The notes beneath the pieces are model-generated. The model was not told the origin of the DNA. It ran no database searches and saw only the letters and a list, made by a program, of their open reading frames with translations. A DNA stretch of 64,000 nucleotides from Thiohalocapsa sp. PB-PSB1 (lineage in GTDB: Bacteria > Pseudomonadota > Gammaproteobacteria > Chromatiales > Chromatiaceae): NCBI GenBank assembly GCA_016745215.1, contig CP050890.1, positions 7,271,001 to 7,335,000 of the forward strand, written 5' to 3'. The position numbers and the translations under genes are program-made. Below, piece by piece: positions 8,917 through 17,102 of the stretch (its first letter is position 1; each line of letters starts with the position of its first letter).

Positions 8917-9936
8917 ATGGACATCAAAACAGCCATCGCACAGGTCATCGACGGCCAGGATCTGACCGGTGACGACATGACCGCGATCATGCATAGCATC
9001 ATGAGCGGCGGCGCAACAGCGGCGCAAATCGCCGGTTTTCTGATCGCATTGCGACTCAAGGGCGAGAGCGTCACCGAGATCGCCGCTGCCGCGAACGTGA
9101 TGCGCGAACTGGCCACCGGCGTCGATATCGCCGGGCTCGATCACAGCGTTGACATTGTCGGTACCGGCGGCGATGCATCCGGCAGCTTCAACGTCTCCAC
9201 CACCAGCATGTTCGTTGCCGCGGCCGCCGGTTGTCATGTTGCCAAGCATGGCAACCGCTCGGTATCGTCCAGGTCTGGCAGCGCCGATGTGCTAGAAGCA
9301 GCCGGCATCCGTCTGGATTTGACGCCGGAGCAGGTGGCACGTTGCATACGCGAGGTTGGTGTCGGCTTCATGTTCGCACCGGGGCATCATGGCGCGATGC
9401 GCCATGCCATTGGCCCGCGCCGAGAACTGGGCGTTCGAACCTTGTTCAACGTGCTCGGCCCACTGACTAATCCGGCAGGCGTGCCGAACCAATTGCTTGG
9501 CGTTTTCAGCGGCAGCCTGCTGCAGCCGCTGGCCGAGGTATTGCGCGAACTCGGCTCCAATCATGTGCTGGTGGTGCATTCTCGCGACGGCCTGGACGAA
9601 ATCAGCATCGCCGATCATACCGACATCGCCGAACTCCAGCAGGGAAACATCAGGTGCTACAGCGTTACGCCAGAGGACTTCGGCCTGCAACGGGGTAACC
9701 TCGACGACATCCGCGTCGACTCTCCAGAGCAGAGCTTGGCGATGGTGAAAGCGGCTTTGGCCAATGCGCCCGGCGCAGCTCGTGATATTGTCGCGCTCAA
9801 TGCCGGCGCTGCCATCTATGCGGCTGGCATGGCCGACAGCTTGCAGGTCGGTGTTCAGCGCGCACAACAGGTGCTCGCCAACGGCCAGGCATTGAAGCGG
9901 TTTCACCAACTTGCCGCATTGACTCGAGGATTTTAG
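8917..9936 (+). CDS. trpD: Anthranilate phosphoribosyltransferase
   Basis: TrpD transfers a phosphoribosyl group from PRPP to anthranilate, the second step of tryptophan synthesis. The protein has 339 residues from the ATG reading MDIKTAIAQVI, which matches the family N-terminus. An in-frame ATG 18 codons upstream (8863) would add a tail of Ser, His and Arg encoded by a small hexanucleotide repeat (8890-8912), so I reject it. The PRPP-binding glycine-rich GTGGDASGSFN and the KHGNRSVSS segment are present. The spacing to trpG is 115 bases and to trpC only 6, so trpD and trpC are co-transcribed. Confidence 0.95.
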   Translation: MDIKTAIAQVIDGQDLTGDDMTAIMHSIMSGGATAAQIAGFLIALRLKGESVTEIAAAANVMRELATGVDIAGLDHSVDIVGTGGDASGSFNVSTTSMFVAAAAGCHVAKHGNRSVSSRSGSADVLEAAGIRLDLTPEQVARCIREVGVGFMFAPGHHGAMRHAIGPRRELGVRTLFNVLGPLTNPAGVPNQLLGVFSGSLLQPLAEVLRELGSNHVLVVHSRDGLDEISIADHTDIAELQQGNIRCYSVTPEDFGLQRGNLDDIRVDSPEQSLAMVKAALANAPGAARDIVALNAGAAIYAAGMADSLQVGVQRAQQVLANGQALKRFHQLAALTRGF

Positions 9937-9942
9937 TTCCCC

Positions 9943-10743
9943 ATGACGCAGACACCGGACATCCTGAAAAAAATACTGCGCCAAAAAGTGGAGGAGATTA
10001 CCGCGCGCGGCGATCGGATTCCCCTGCGTGAACTGGCTGGGCGCGTCGAACATGCGCCAGCCACGCGCGGATTCGCCGATGCGTTGACCAACAAGGTGAA
10101 GGCCGGCGACGCGGCAGTGATTGCGGAATTAAAAAAAGCCAGCCCCAGCAAAGGATTGCTTCGGGAGGATTTTCGCCCGGCGGAGATCGCCCGCGGCTAC
10201 GAGCGCGCCGGCGCCACCTGTCTCTCGGTACTGACCGACGTGGCATTCTTCCAGGGTTCCGACGCAGACCTTGGCGAAGTCCGCAGCGCCTGCAGCCTAC
10301 CGGTGATCCGCAAAGACTTCATCATCGATCCCTACCAGGTCTACGAGGCGCGCACCATTGGTGCCGACTGTATCCTGCTGATTGTCGCCTGTCTCAGCGA
10401 TACCCAATTGAGTGAGCTCAGTGGGCTCGCCCATCACCTCGGGATGGACGTTCTAACAGAAGTGCACGACGCAACCGAATTGCATCGGGCTCTGGCGATA
10501 CCAGGCCAACTGGTCGGCATCAACAACCGCAACCTACGCAACTTCCACATCGATCTGAGCACCACCCTGAACCTGCTGGACGAAATTCCCCCCGAGCGTT
10601 TGGTTATTACCGAAAGCGGCATCCATCGCCGTGACGACATTGCCCTGATGCGACGCAATGGTGTCAATGCTTTTTTGGTGGGAGAATCCTTCATGCGCGC
10701 GCCCGACCCGGCAGAGAAGCTGGTGGAATTGTTCGGATTATGA
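9943..10743 (+). CDS. trpC: Indole-3-glycerol phosphate synthase
   Basis: TrpC closes the indole ring from carboxyphenylaminodeoxyribulose phosphate. It is a TIM barrel of 266 residues, not fused to TrpF. The catalytic ELKKASPSKG segment lies at 62-71 (E62, K64), VIRKDFIID provides the second conserved lysine, and the phosphate-binding ESGIHRRDDI region is near the C-terminus. It is the last gene of the trpGDC cluster. After it come a short tandem repeat and the R1 element, so the end of the operon has been disturbed by insertion. Confidence 0.95.
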   Translation: MTQTPDILKKILRQKVEEITARGDRIPLRELAGRVEHAPATRGFADALTNKVKAGDAAVIAELKKASPSKGLLREDFRPAEIARGYERAGATCLSVLTDVAFFQGSDADLGEVRSACSLPVIRKDFIIDPYQVYEARTIGADCILLIVACLSDTQLSELSGLAHHLGMDVLTEVHDATELHRALAIPGQLVGINNRNLRNFHIDLSTTLNLLDEIPPERLVITESGIHRRDDIALMRRNGVNAFLVGESFMRAPDPAEKLVELFGL

Positions 10744-10817
10744 GTGCCGTGGCCGCTGCCTCCAATCAGACGCGATCCAACCCGTCCGCGGATACTGGCG
10801 ATCTCGTGCAACGGGTT

Positions 10818-10850
10818 GCCAGAGGGCTGCCAGAGGGCTGCCAGAGGGCT
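10818..10850. repeat. Tandem 11-bp repeat, three units
   Basis: The unit GCCAGAGGGCT occurs three times exactly, head to tail, between trpC and the R1 element, followed by a degenerate fourth unit. No function is evident. Confidence 0.8.
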
Positions 10851-10878
10851 GTCGGAGTAGCTGCTGCCGGGAAATCGC

Positions 10879-11481
10879 CTTAGTAGCGGTTCATGAATAA
10901 CCTATACAACGCTACCCAGACATCGGCGGAGTGCAATCGGGGTCGGGGCCACTATCGGAATCGGAATCGGAATCGAGAGAGAAAACGCCCTATGCCATTC
11001 GGTCATGAGCAGCGCGACGTCTAGCGTGCGGCCATCGAGTCTGTCGGCTGGGCCATAGCGCGACTGCGAGCATGTGAAAGGACAGCGTAACGCGAAGGAT
11101 CAACGCCTGTGCGCATCCTAGGCGCGCATCGTAGGCCATCGCGCTGAACAGTGCCGAGGGTAACGGCAAAGCGACGAGCGCGGATCGACGCCGGTCGTTT
11201 GAAAGCGCACGAGGCTCGGCGCTGGAGTGCGCTGCGATTCAGGACGTGCTTGCTGGTGTGCGAAGCGTTGTCCGCAGACGACAACAGCAAGCAAAAGGCA
11301 CTGCTCGATCGTCGTGTGGCCATGCTCACGAAGCTCGGACAGCGTGGCTAGGCAGTCAGCGAGGCGCTTGGCGGATAGCGGGTTGGTTAGTTCGATACCG
11401 ACGCCGATAGCGGTACCGAATGAGTCGGCAGGCGACACCCAAGCCAAAAACCTGTTTAGCTTGTTTCTGCACCATCACTTA
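10879..11481 (+). mobile_element. R1 miniature element, copy 1
   Basis: This is a segment of about 600 bp nearly identical to 38359-38983 and 45909-46524. Its ends form imperfect inverted repeats: GTAGCGGTTCATGAATAACC on the left against GTGATGGTGCAGAAACAAGC read from the right, with 12 of 20 positions equal. CTTA is present on both sides, a possible target duplication. Next to the left end is a (TCGGAA)n array, and near the right end a complementary array of CCGATA-type units. Inside is a decayed four-helix-bundle ORF. The last TTA is also the stop codon of crp on the other strand. Confidence 0.75.
10992..11351 (+). pseudogene. Decayed four-helix-bundle (23S IVS-type) ORF in R1 copy 1
   Basis: Fragments in different frames give NIAEGNGK-like, FESARGSALECAAIQDVL and DDNSKQKALLDRRVAMLTKL, the signature of the S23/four-helix-bundle family (TIGR02436) associated with 23S rRNA intervening sequences. 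An in-frame TAG follows shortly after the ATG (MPFGHEQRDV then stop), and at least two frameshifts lie inside. The shift after QDVLA is shared with the other two copies. The family assignment rests on the ECAAIQDVL and AEGNGK motifs; no protein can be made in one frame. Confidence 0.7.
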
Positions 11482-12141
11482 CCTTGTCCCGAACACAACG
11501 ATTGTCTTGCCCTTTGCGCTGATATGACCTTGTTCTTCCAGCGTCTTCAACACGCGTCCGGCCATTTCCCGGGAACAACCCACCATACGCCCGATGTCTT
11601 GGCGTGTGATCCGAATCTGCATACCGTCCGGATGGGTCATGGCGTCGGGCTGTTTGCACAGATCCAATAATGCACCGGCAATCCGACCAGTTACATCGAG
11701 AAATGCCAAGTCGCCAACCTTGCGGCTGGTGCGGCGAAGTCGCTGCGACAATTGCCGCCCGATCGCGAACAGCAGTTCCATAGCATGGTCGCCTAATTCG
11801 CGCTCCATCAACTGTTCGAGGCGCCGATAGCTGATCTCGGCAACGCGGCATGGTACACGTGTTCGTACGACCACCGAGCGCTTCTGCATCGGCATGAACA
11901 TCCCCATTTCCCCGATGAACTCACCTTGATTGATGTATGCCAGAGTCAGCTCACGCTGATCTTCGTCCTCAATCAGGGCGGCTACTGACCCTTCGACCAG
12001 ATAGTATAGGGTGTCGGCAGGCTCGCCAGTGCGGATCAAATCGGTCTGCTTGGCATACTGCTTGACGTGGCAAAAGTTCAGAAATGGAGCAAGCCATTTT
12101 TGATCGGGTTCAGAGCTGGGTCGAGAGTCAAAGCTGCTCAT
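11479..12141 (-). CDS. crp: Crp/Vfr-type cyclic-AMP receptor protein
   Basis: This is a 220-residue global transcription regulator. The N-terminal cyclic-nucleotide domain has GEFIGEMGMF and the phosphate-contacting Arg-Ser in QKRSVVVRT. The C-terminal helix-turn-helix reads IGRMVGCSREMAGRVLKTL, and the protein ends VVFGTR, almost the same as the end of E. coli CRP and P. aeruginosa Vfr. The neighbours trpC, osmC-like and coq7 match the vfr region of Pseudomonas, so vfr would be an equally good name. Its stop codon TAA is formed by the end of the R1 element. The gene converges on trpC. Confidence 0.92.
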   Translation of the reverse strand: MSSFDSRPSSEPDQKWLAPFLNFCHVKQYAKQTDLIRTGEPADTLYYLVEGSVAALIEDEDQRELTLAYINQGEFIGEMGMFMPMQKRSVVVRTRVPCRVAEISYRRLEQLMERELGDHAMELLFAIGRQLSQRLRRTSRKVGDLAFLDVTGRIAGALLDLCKQPDAMTHPDGMQIRITRQDIGRMVGCSREMAGRVLKTLEEQGHISAKGKTIVVFGTR

Positions 12142-12328
12142 GATGCATCGGGTTTGTTTTTTTGGATGCCGGGCTTGATTCTAGCAGTTCCTGCGTCTTT
12201 CCGAAGAGATTAATTTACAATTGTCGTTCACAGCAGAAAATGACCATGCGAGTCACCGCGCGGATGCGGACGGGGACGCATCGCGGTAAGAACGAAAGAA
12301 AGTGGTTTTAAACTAGAGGGCTGAGAAT

Positions 12329-12757
12329 ATGCAGGCACGGGTCAAGTGGATCGAAGGCGTCGCCATGCTGGGCGAATCCGGCAGCGGTCATGGCGTGGTC
12401 ATGGATGGCCCGCCGGAATTCGGCGGGCGCAATCTGGGCGTTCGGCCGATGGAGATGTTGCTCATCGGCATGGGTGGCTGCACGCAGTTCGACGTTTTGA
12501 CGATTTTGCGCCGCGGGCGTCAAAATGTCACCGACTGCGTGGTGGAACTCCAGGCCGAGCGTGCCGAGACTGATCCCAAAGTTTTCACCCGCATCCATGC
12601 CCATTTCATCGTGACCGGTCACGACCTGGACCGACGGCGGGTGGAACGCGCCATCGACCTCAGCGCAGAAAAGTACTGCTCGGCATCCATCATGCTCGGC
12701 GCCACCGCCGAGATCACCCACGACGTCGAAATCCGCGAGCCCTTGCGAGCCAAATAG
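12329..12757 (+). CDS. OsmC/Ohr-family protein
   Basis: This is a 142-residue OsmC-family protein, a group of thiol-dependent peroxidases that reduce organic hydroperoxides. The two conserved cysteines are in GGCTQFD and KYCSAS, at the usual positions in the middle and in the C-terminal third. It is transcribed divergently from crp with 187 bases between the starts and converges on coq7 with 6 bases between the stops. A homologue occupies the same place next to vfr in Pseudomonas (PA0653). The substrate is not known for this subgroup (YhfA-like). Confidence 0.88.
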   Translation: MQARVKWIEGVAMLGESGSGHGVVMDGPPEFGGRNLGVRPMEMLLIGMGGCTQFDVLTILRRGRQNVTDCVVELQAERAETDPKVFTRIHAHFIVTGHDLDRRRVERAIDLSAEKYCSASIMLGATAEITHDVEIREPLRAK

Positions 12758-12763
12758 GTCGTT

Positions 12764-13408
12764 TCAAACCCAATAGGCACCGGTTGTCATCACTTTCGAC
12801 ACCGCTCGCATCGCAAATTTCACCGGAGCCGGTAATTCCGCGCCGCCGGCCTGGTAGGCGACATCGGCATGATGCACCTCGTCGGCCTTCATCTGTTCCA
12901 TGATCGCATGAGTACGCAGATCGTCAGCGGGTACCCGGGATAGGTGCTCGTCCAGGTGATCCTCGACCTGATGTTCGGTCTCGACCACAAAGCCCAGACT
13001 CCAGCGGTCGCCGGCAATACCGGCTGCCGCGCCCATGGCAAAGGAACCGGCATACCACAGCGGATTGAGCAGGCTCTTGCGCCCGCCCAACTCGTCAATG
13101 CGCTGTTCGCACCAGGCCAAATGATCGCTTTCCTCGCGGGCCGAGCGCTCCAGACCCTCGCGTATTTCCGGCATGCGCGCGGTCAATGCCTGGCCCTGAT
13201 ACAGGGCTTGAGCGCACACCTCGCCGGTGTGATTGACGCGCATCAGCCGGCCGACGTGGCGGCGTTCCTGTTCATTCAAATCCACATCTGGATAATGCTC
13301 GGCTGGGTTGCGTCGCTCGGTGACTCTTGGCCGTCCGAAAAGGGTTCTGACTGCCTGATCCAGGTTGATCAAGGCTCGGTCTGCGGCGCTGTAGTGACGG
13401 TCGTTCAT
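12764..13408 (-). CDS. coq7: Demethoxyubiquinone hydroxylase Coq7
   Basis: Coq7 is a di-iron monooxygenase that hydroxylates demethoxyubiquinol, a late step of aerobic ubiquinone synthesis. It has 214 residues. The ferritin-like carboxylate and histidine ligands are visible in HTGEVCAQ, EESDHLAW, ETEHQVEDHL and DEVHHADVA. Coq7 replaces UbiF in Pseudomonas-like bacteria and is usually peripheral to the membrane. The start reads MNDRHYSAADRALINLDQ. Its presence implies the host makes ubiquinone with oxygen at least part of the time. Confidence 0.95.
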   Translation of the reverse strand: MNDRHYSAADRALINLDQAVRTLFGRPRVTERRNPAEHYPDVDLNEQERRHVGRLMRVNHTGEVCAQALYQGQALTARMPEIREGLERSAREESDHLAWCEQRIDELGGRKSLLNPLWYAGSFAMGAAAGIAGDRWSLGFVVETEHQVEDHLDEHLSRVPADDLRTHAIMEQMKADEVHHADVAYQAGGAELPAPVKFAMRAVSKVMTTGAYWV

Positions 13409-13545
13409 ACTAATTCTCCGATTATTTCAACAGGATTAATATTGGGGTAGGGGCTGATAGACAAAAAGGCCGAGGGAATGGGCAAAAAGACTGGGAACCA
13501 CAATGTGCGCTTGCCAGGGAAATGGATACAAGCTGTTTGAGCACC

Positions 13546-14766
13546 TCAAGTCGGCCTCGGTGCCGAGGGCTCGATGCCTGACGTAGCGACAAGCTGACGT
13601 GCGATCAATTCGATCGGATGCAGCACCTCGATCTGGATACCTGCATCGCGCAGCCGGGCGACCAGATGGGCGGCACAACCCGTGTTGGTGGTCAACAAAT
13701 AGCGCGGACCAAGTTTGGCCAGCGCCTTTACCTTGTCCGCTGCCAAGGCCAACGCGGTATCGGGCCGATCCAGCAAAAAGGTGCCCGCCGCACCGCAGCA
13801 GCTGTCATTGCCGTCCAATCCGACCACGCGCAGTTCTGGAATACGTGCCAACAACTGGTAGACCGCATCTGTGTCGCGTAATAGATTGCGATGCGAGCAG
13901 GGCTCGTGCACCGCCACCAGGGCTGGAAGCGGACGCAACGAACATGACGCCGGCCAGGCAGAATCCACCAGAAAACGACATAACTCCAGCCCATCGAGCC
14001 CTTGCCGTAGTTCCGCCACACAGGCGCTTGAAAAACCGACAACCGTTTGCCGCGCAAATGCCTGCCGATTGGTTTCCAGTAATTTCTCGGCCGTATCCGG
14101 ATGACCGTTATGCCGATGCATGGCCCCGCAGCAGCGCTGCTCCGGTGGAACGCGGACCGAGAAACCAAGTGTCTGTAACACCCGAAGCGTGGCTTCCGCC
14201 GTCGGCCTTTGCAAGCCACGCGCAACGCAGCCCATGAATAAACCGACATGAGGATCGGGCTTATGCGGCACCCGGTCCGACCAAGACCATGGTGGGCGCA
14301 CCTGCAAGAGCAGCCCATGCAGTACCGCGAGATGTCCGCGGCGCGCCAAGCCCAGCCGCATGACCATCGACGCAACACCGCTCATTCGATAGAAACGCGA
14401 CAGCAAGGCCAAGATCGATGGCGTGCGCCGATGGGCCAACAGGGCCAACCGCAATCTCAACCAACCGCGGCGCCAACGCGGCAATCTTGCGACTTGATAG
14501 GCGCGCGCGCCATCCATCAACAGGCCGAACTGCACCAGCGAAGGACAGGCCGGCTCACAGGCCAGGCATTCGAGGCAATTTCCGAGATGCACACTCAGGC
14601 GTCCGCCGTCATCCAACTCTCCAGATAATAACCCCTGAATGAGCGCCACACGCCCGCGTGGCGATTCGGCCTCATCCTGGCGCAGACGAAAGGTGGGACA
14701 ATGCGGCAGGCAATAGCCGCACTTTACACATTGGTCAGCCAGCTGTAACAAGGGTTTCTGGGTCAA
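13546..14766 (-). CDS. glcF: Glycolate oxidase iron-sulfur subunit (GlcF-like)
   Basis: This is a 406-residue protein with two [4Fe-4S] ferredoxin motifs at the N-terminus (CVKCGYCLPHCPTF and CLECLACEPACPS), followed by two CCG domains with CCGAMHRHNG and CCGAAGTF. This is the architecture of GlcF and related heterodisulfide-reductase-like subunits. With GlcD and GlcE it would pass electrons from glycolate or a similar 2-hydroxy acid to the quinone pool. GlcD and GlcE are not in the window, so the partner and substrate are uncertain. It is transcribed away from the [2Fe-2S] protein gene. Confidence 0.82.
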   Translation of the reverse strand: MTQKPLLQLADQCVKCGYCLPHCPTFRLRQDEAESPRGRVALIQGLLSGELDDGGRLSVHLGNCLECLACEPACPSLVQFGLLMDGARAYQVARLPRWRRGWLRLRLALLAHRRTPSILALLSRFYRMSGVASMVMRLGLARRGHLAVLHGLLLQVRPPWSWSDRVPHKPDPHVGLFMGCVARGLQRPTAEATLRVLQTLGFSVRVPPEQRCCGAMHRHNGHPDTAEKLLETNRQAFARQTVVGFSSACVAELRQGLDGLELCRFLVDSAWPASCSLRPLPALVAVHEPCSHRNLLRDTDAVYQLLARIPELRVVGLDGNDSCCGAAGTFLLDRPDTALALAADKVKALAKLGPRYLLTTNTGCAAHLVARLRDAGIQIEVLHPIELIARQLVATSGIEPSAPRPT

Positions 14767-14924
14767 GGTAAGGTTTTCGCCTGAATATCGGAATCTTGGT
14801 CAACACAGGGCCGAATGCAGAATATGCAAAAATCGGGTCGCGGATATCGTCACGGCCTCGCTTGCGTCAGAGCGTCAGGCACGCCATTTCTTCAACCAAT
14901 CTCAAATTAACTTAGGAGACCATT

Positions 14925-15239
14925 GTGGCCTATTACAAGCACCATGTGTTCATGTGCACCAACCAACGCGAGGACGGTCGCCAGGCTTGTGCCCAACGCA
15001 ATGCCCAGGTATCACGCGATTTTCTGAAAAAACGCAGCAAGGAACTCGGGCTGACCGGCAAAGGCGGGGTGCGTATCAATATCGCCGGATGTTTGAATCG
15101 ATGTGCACAGGGTCCGGTCGCGGTCGTCTACCCGGAGGCCGTCTGGTACACCTATAAGGACACCAAGGATCTTGAAGAGATTCTGCAAAAGCACCTGATC
15201 GACGGTGAGCCGGTGGAACGCTTGAGGTTGCCAGAGTAA
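14925..15239 (+). CDS. Thioredoxin-like [2Fe-2S] ferredoxin domain protein
   Basis: This is a 104-residue protein of the thioredoxin-like [2Fe-2S] family, as in the NuoE C-terminal domain and clostridial-type shethna ferredoxins. The four likely cluster cysteines are in FMCTNQRE, QACAQRN and GCLNRCAQGP. It begins with GTG preceded by a clear TAGGAGA ribosome binding site six bases upstream. Homologues are annotated as (2Fe-2S) ferredoxin domain-containing proteins and have no assigned electron partner. It stands between glcF and rplM, in opposite orientation to glcF. Confidence 0.85.
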   Translation: MAYYKHHVFMCTNQREDGRQACAQRNAQVSRDFLKKRSKELGLTGKGGVRINIAGCLNRCAQGPVAVVYPEAVWYTYKDTKDLEEILQKHLIDGEPVERLRLPE

Positions 15240-15622
15240 ACGCATAAACCGCCGGATGACAGGCGCCCCATTCATACCATTCGAACGCATCGCTGGGCAA
15301 TCTCCAGCTAACCGCGGCAATTGCCCGGTTGGAGTTGCAAAATGTGGAAGTGCTGCGCTATGATCCGCGATCTTTAATCGGCATGGGCGAAGGGTGAGCG
15401 CCATGGCCCGATCCAGTCGAGGTCGATCAGAGTAAATTCGACATGCTAAATCTGACGGCCAAAACTAGAGCCAGCACTAGAGCCAGAACTCAGAAATAGC
15501 TCTACCGGAAATTCTACAGGAAAAGTCGGTAGACGAAACAATTGGCAGATCGGGCCTGGCAGAGTAAAGCAGGGCGCTGTCCCATCTCGAAAATCGATTG
15601 CAACAGGTCTGGAGCGACGGAC
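15240..15622. other. Intergenic region upstream of rplM
   Basis: There is no gene in this 383-bp stretch. It holds a direct repeat CTAGAGCCAG at 15465-15474 and 15477-15486. The rplM-rpsI promoter must lie here, but I cannot point to convincing boxes. Confidence 0.4.
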
Positions 15623-16051
15623 ATGACAACAGAGAGCGCGAAGCCCGCCGAAGTGCGGCGCGCCTGGTACCTGGTCGATGCAGAGGGTAAAACCCTCGGG
15701 CGTCTGGCCAGCGAGATTGCTCGCCGATTACGCGGCAAGCATAAGCCACAGTATACACCTCATGTGGATACCGGTGACTACATGGTGGTTATTAATGCGG
15801 AAAAAGTGCGCGTGACCGGCAACAAACTCCAGGATAAAATCTATTATCGTCACACCGGCTATGTAGGAAATCTGCGGTCCAAGAAACTAGCCGATGTGCT
15901 TGCCGAACATCCAGAGCGCGTGATAGAAGCCGCCGTCAAGGGTATGCTGCCGCATAATCCCCTGGGGCGCGCTATGTATAGAAAACTCAAGGTTTATGCT
16001 GGCCCCGAGCATCGCCATCAGGCGCAGCAGCCACAGCCGCTCGAGTTATGA
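15623..16051 (+). CDS. rplM: 50S ribosomal protein L13
   Basis: L13 is an early-assembling protein of the large ribosomal subunit. I start at the ATG reading MTTESAKPAEVRR, giving 142 residues, the same length as E. coli L13; the open frame begins 27 codons earlier without conserved sequence. Typical segments are WYLVDAEGKTLGRLASEIA, GDYMVVINAEKV and GMLPHNPLGR. It forms the classic rplM-rpsI pair with the next gene, 59 bases downstream. Confidence 0.97.
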   Translation: MTTESAKPAEVRRAWYLVDAEGKTLGRLASEIARRLRGKHKPQYTPHVDTGDYMVVINAEKVRVTGNKLQDKIYYRHTGYVGNLRSKKLADVLAEHPERVIEAAVKGMLPHNPLGRAMYRKLKVYAGPEHRHQAQQPQPLEL

Positions 16052-16110
16052 TCTCCAACTGATCTTCAACTCCGCCAACAACGAAACAGCAATAGAGCCA
16101 GACAGTCATC

Positions 16111-16500
16111 ATGTCGGAAATGCAATATGCCACCGGCCGGCGCAAGAGTTCCGCGGCCCGCGTTTTTCTCACCCTCGGCAGCGGGAACATCACCGTCAAC
16201 GGCCGCGAACTGGATCAATTTTTCGGTCGCGAGACGGCCCGCATGGTGGTCCGCCAAGCCCTGGAAGCCGCCGAGATGACTGATCGAGTCGATATCCGCG
16301 CAACCGTTGTGGGCGGTGGAACCACCGGGCAAGCCGGTGCGATTCGGCACGGCATCGCACGCGCCCTGGTCAAATTCGATGAAAACCTACGCTCGCCACT
16401 GCGCCGTGCCGGCTTCCTGACCCGCGACGCACGCGAAGTGGAGCGCAAGAAAGTCGGTTTGCACAAAGCACGTAAGAGGCCGCAATTCTCCAAACGCTAG
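16111..16500 (+). CDS. rpsI: 30S ribosomal protein S9
   Basis: S9 is a small-subunit protein whose C-terminal tail contacts P-site tRNA. It has 129 residues and ends KRPQFSKR, the conserved tail. The N-terminal YATGRRKSSAARVFL and GGGTTGQAGAIRHGIARAL segments are family hallmarks. It is the second gene of the rplM-rpsI operon. In many gammaproteobacteria petABC follows, but here a tRNA gene and a porin do. Confidence 0.97.
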   Translation: MSEMQYATGRRKSSAARVFLTLGSGNITVNGRELDQFFGRETARMVVRQALEAAEMTDRVDIRATVVGGGTTGQAGAIRHGIARALVKFDENLRSPLRRAGFLTRDAREVERKKVGLHKARKRPQFSKR

Positions 16501-16586
16501 CCTTTTGTCTATCAGCCGCAAAGTAAAACACGATGGGATATCGGCGATCGATTCTGTTGGCCATCAGGATGGGCCTGCTTGCATCT

Positions 16587-16660
16587 TGGGGGATCGTCTA
16601 GCGGCAGGACTACGGACTCTGACTCCGTCAACCAAGGTTCGAATCCTTGTCCCCCAGCCA
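16587..16660 (+). tRNA. tRNA-Gln (anticodon CUG)
   Basis: A full cloverleaf can be drawn. The acceptor arm TGGGGGA pairs with TCCCCCA, followed by G and an encoded CCA. The anticodon stem ACGGA/TCCGT encloses the loop CTCTGAC with anticodon CTG, and the T arm is CAAGG-TTCGAAT-CCTTG. The anticodon reads CAG codons, so the tRNA accepts glutamine. Confidence 0.95.
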
Positions 16661-16702
16661 ATATTGAACTCATCAAACTAGACTACACGTCAGTTAGATG
16701 GC

Positions 16703-16729
16703 AAAAAGCCGGCCTTGCGCCGGTTTTTT
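16703..16729 (+). terminator. Rho-independent terminator after tRNA-Gln
   Basis: A GCCGG/CCGG-rich hairpin preceded by an A run and followed by six T forms a symmetric A-stem-T structure, about 40 bases after the tRNA. It would work for transcripts in both directions. Confidence 0.8.
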
Positions 16730-16953
16730 GCTGTCTGGTCTATTTTCTATCAGGCAAAGTCGTGGTCGGTGAGAGTTCGCCAGTGCGACAAACAGCCAAA
16801 AGCGCTGAATCGAAGCCGGACCCTTTCTGGCATGACCGCAATGCCTTATCGTAGTCTCACGCCAGGAAATGTTAGGTGGTCCTAACCCATCCACGCCCAA
16901 CGCTAACTCAATTCAAAGGCGGCCCTCGCCGTCCTGGCTTGGCATCATCGAGT

Positions 16954-17033
16954 GTTGCGCCCGCGCAACGTATCCAATATTTGTCTCTTTTTTTGTAAAA
17001 ACTGTTGCGCAATGTTGCATACTGGTCTAACAT
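16954..17033 (+). promoter_or_regulatory. Porin promoter region with palindromes
   Basis: Two related inverted repeats lie 35 bases apart. GTTGCGC-CC-GCGCAAC (16954-16969) has perfect 7-bp arms, and TTGCGCAA (17005-17012) is followed by a further TTGC. The second palindrome overlaps a possible -35 box TTGCGC, which stands 17 bases before TAACAT (17028-17033) as a possible -10. This layout suggests an operator at the porin promoter, but the regulator is unknown. Confidence 0.4.
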
Positions 17034-17102
17034 TCTGTTCGCAAGAGATGATTGTGTGCGCCGAGCCAATCATTGATTATTTTCACAACAGCGGAGAACA
17101 CG

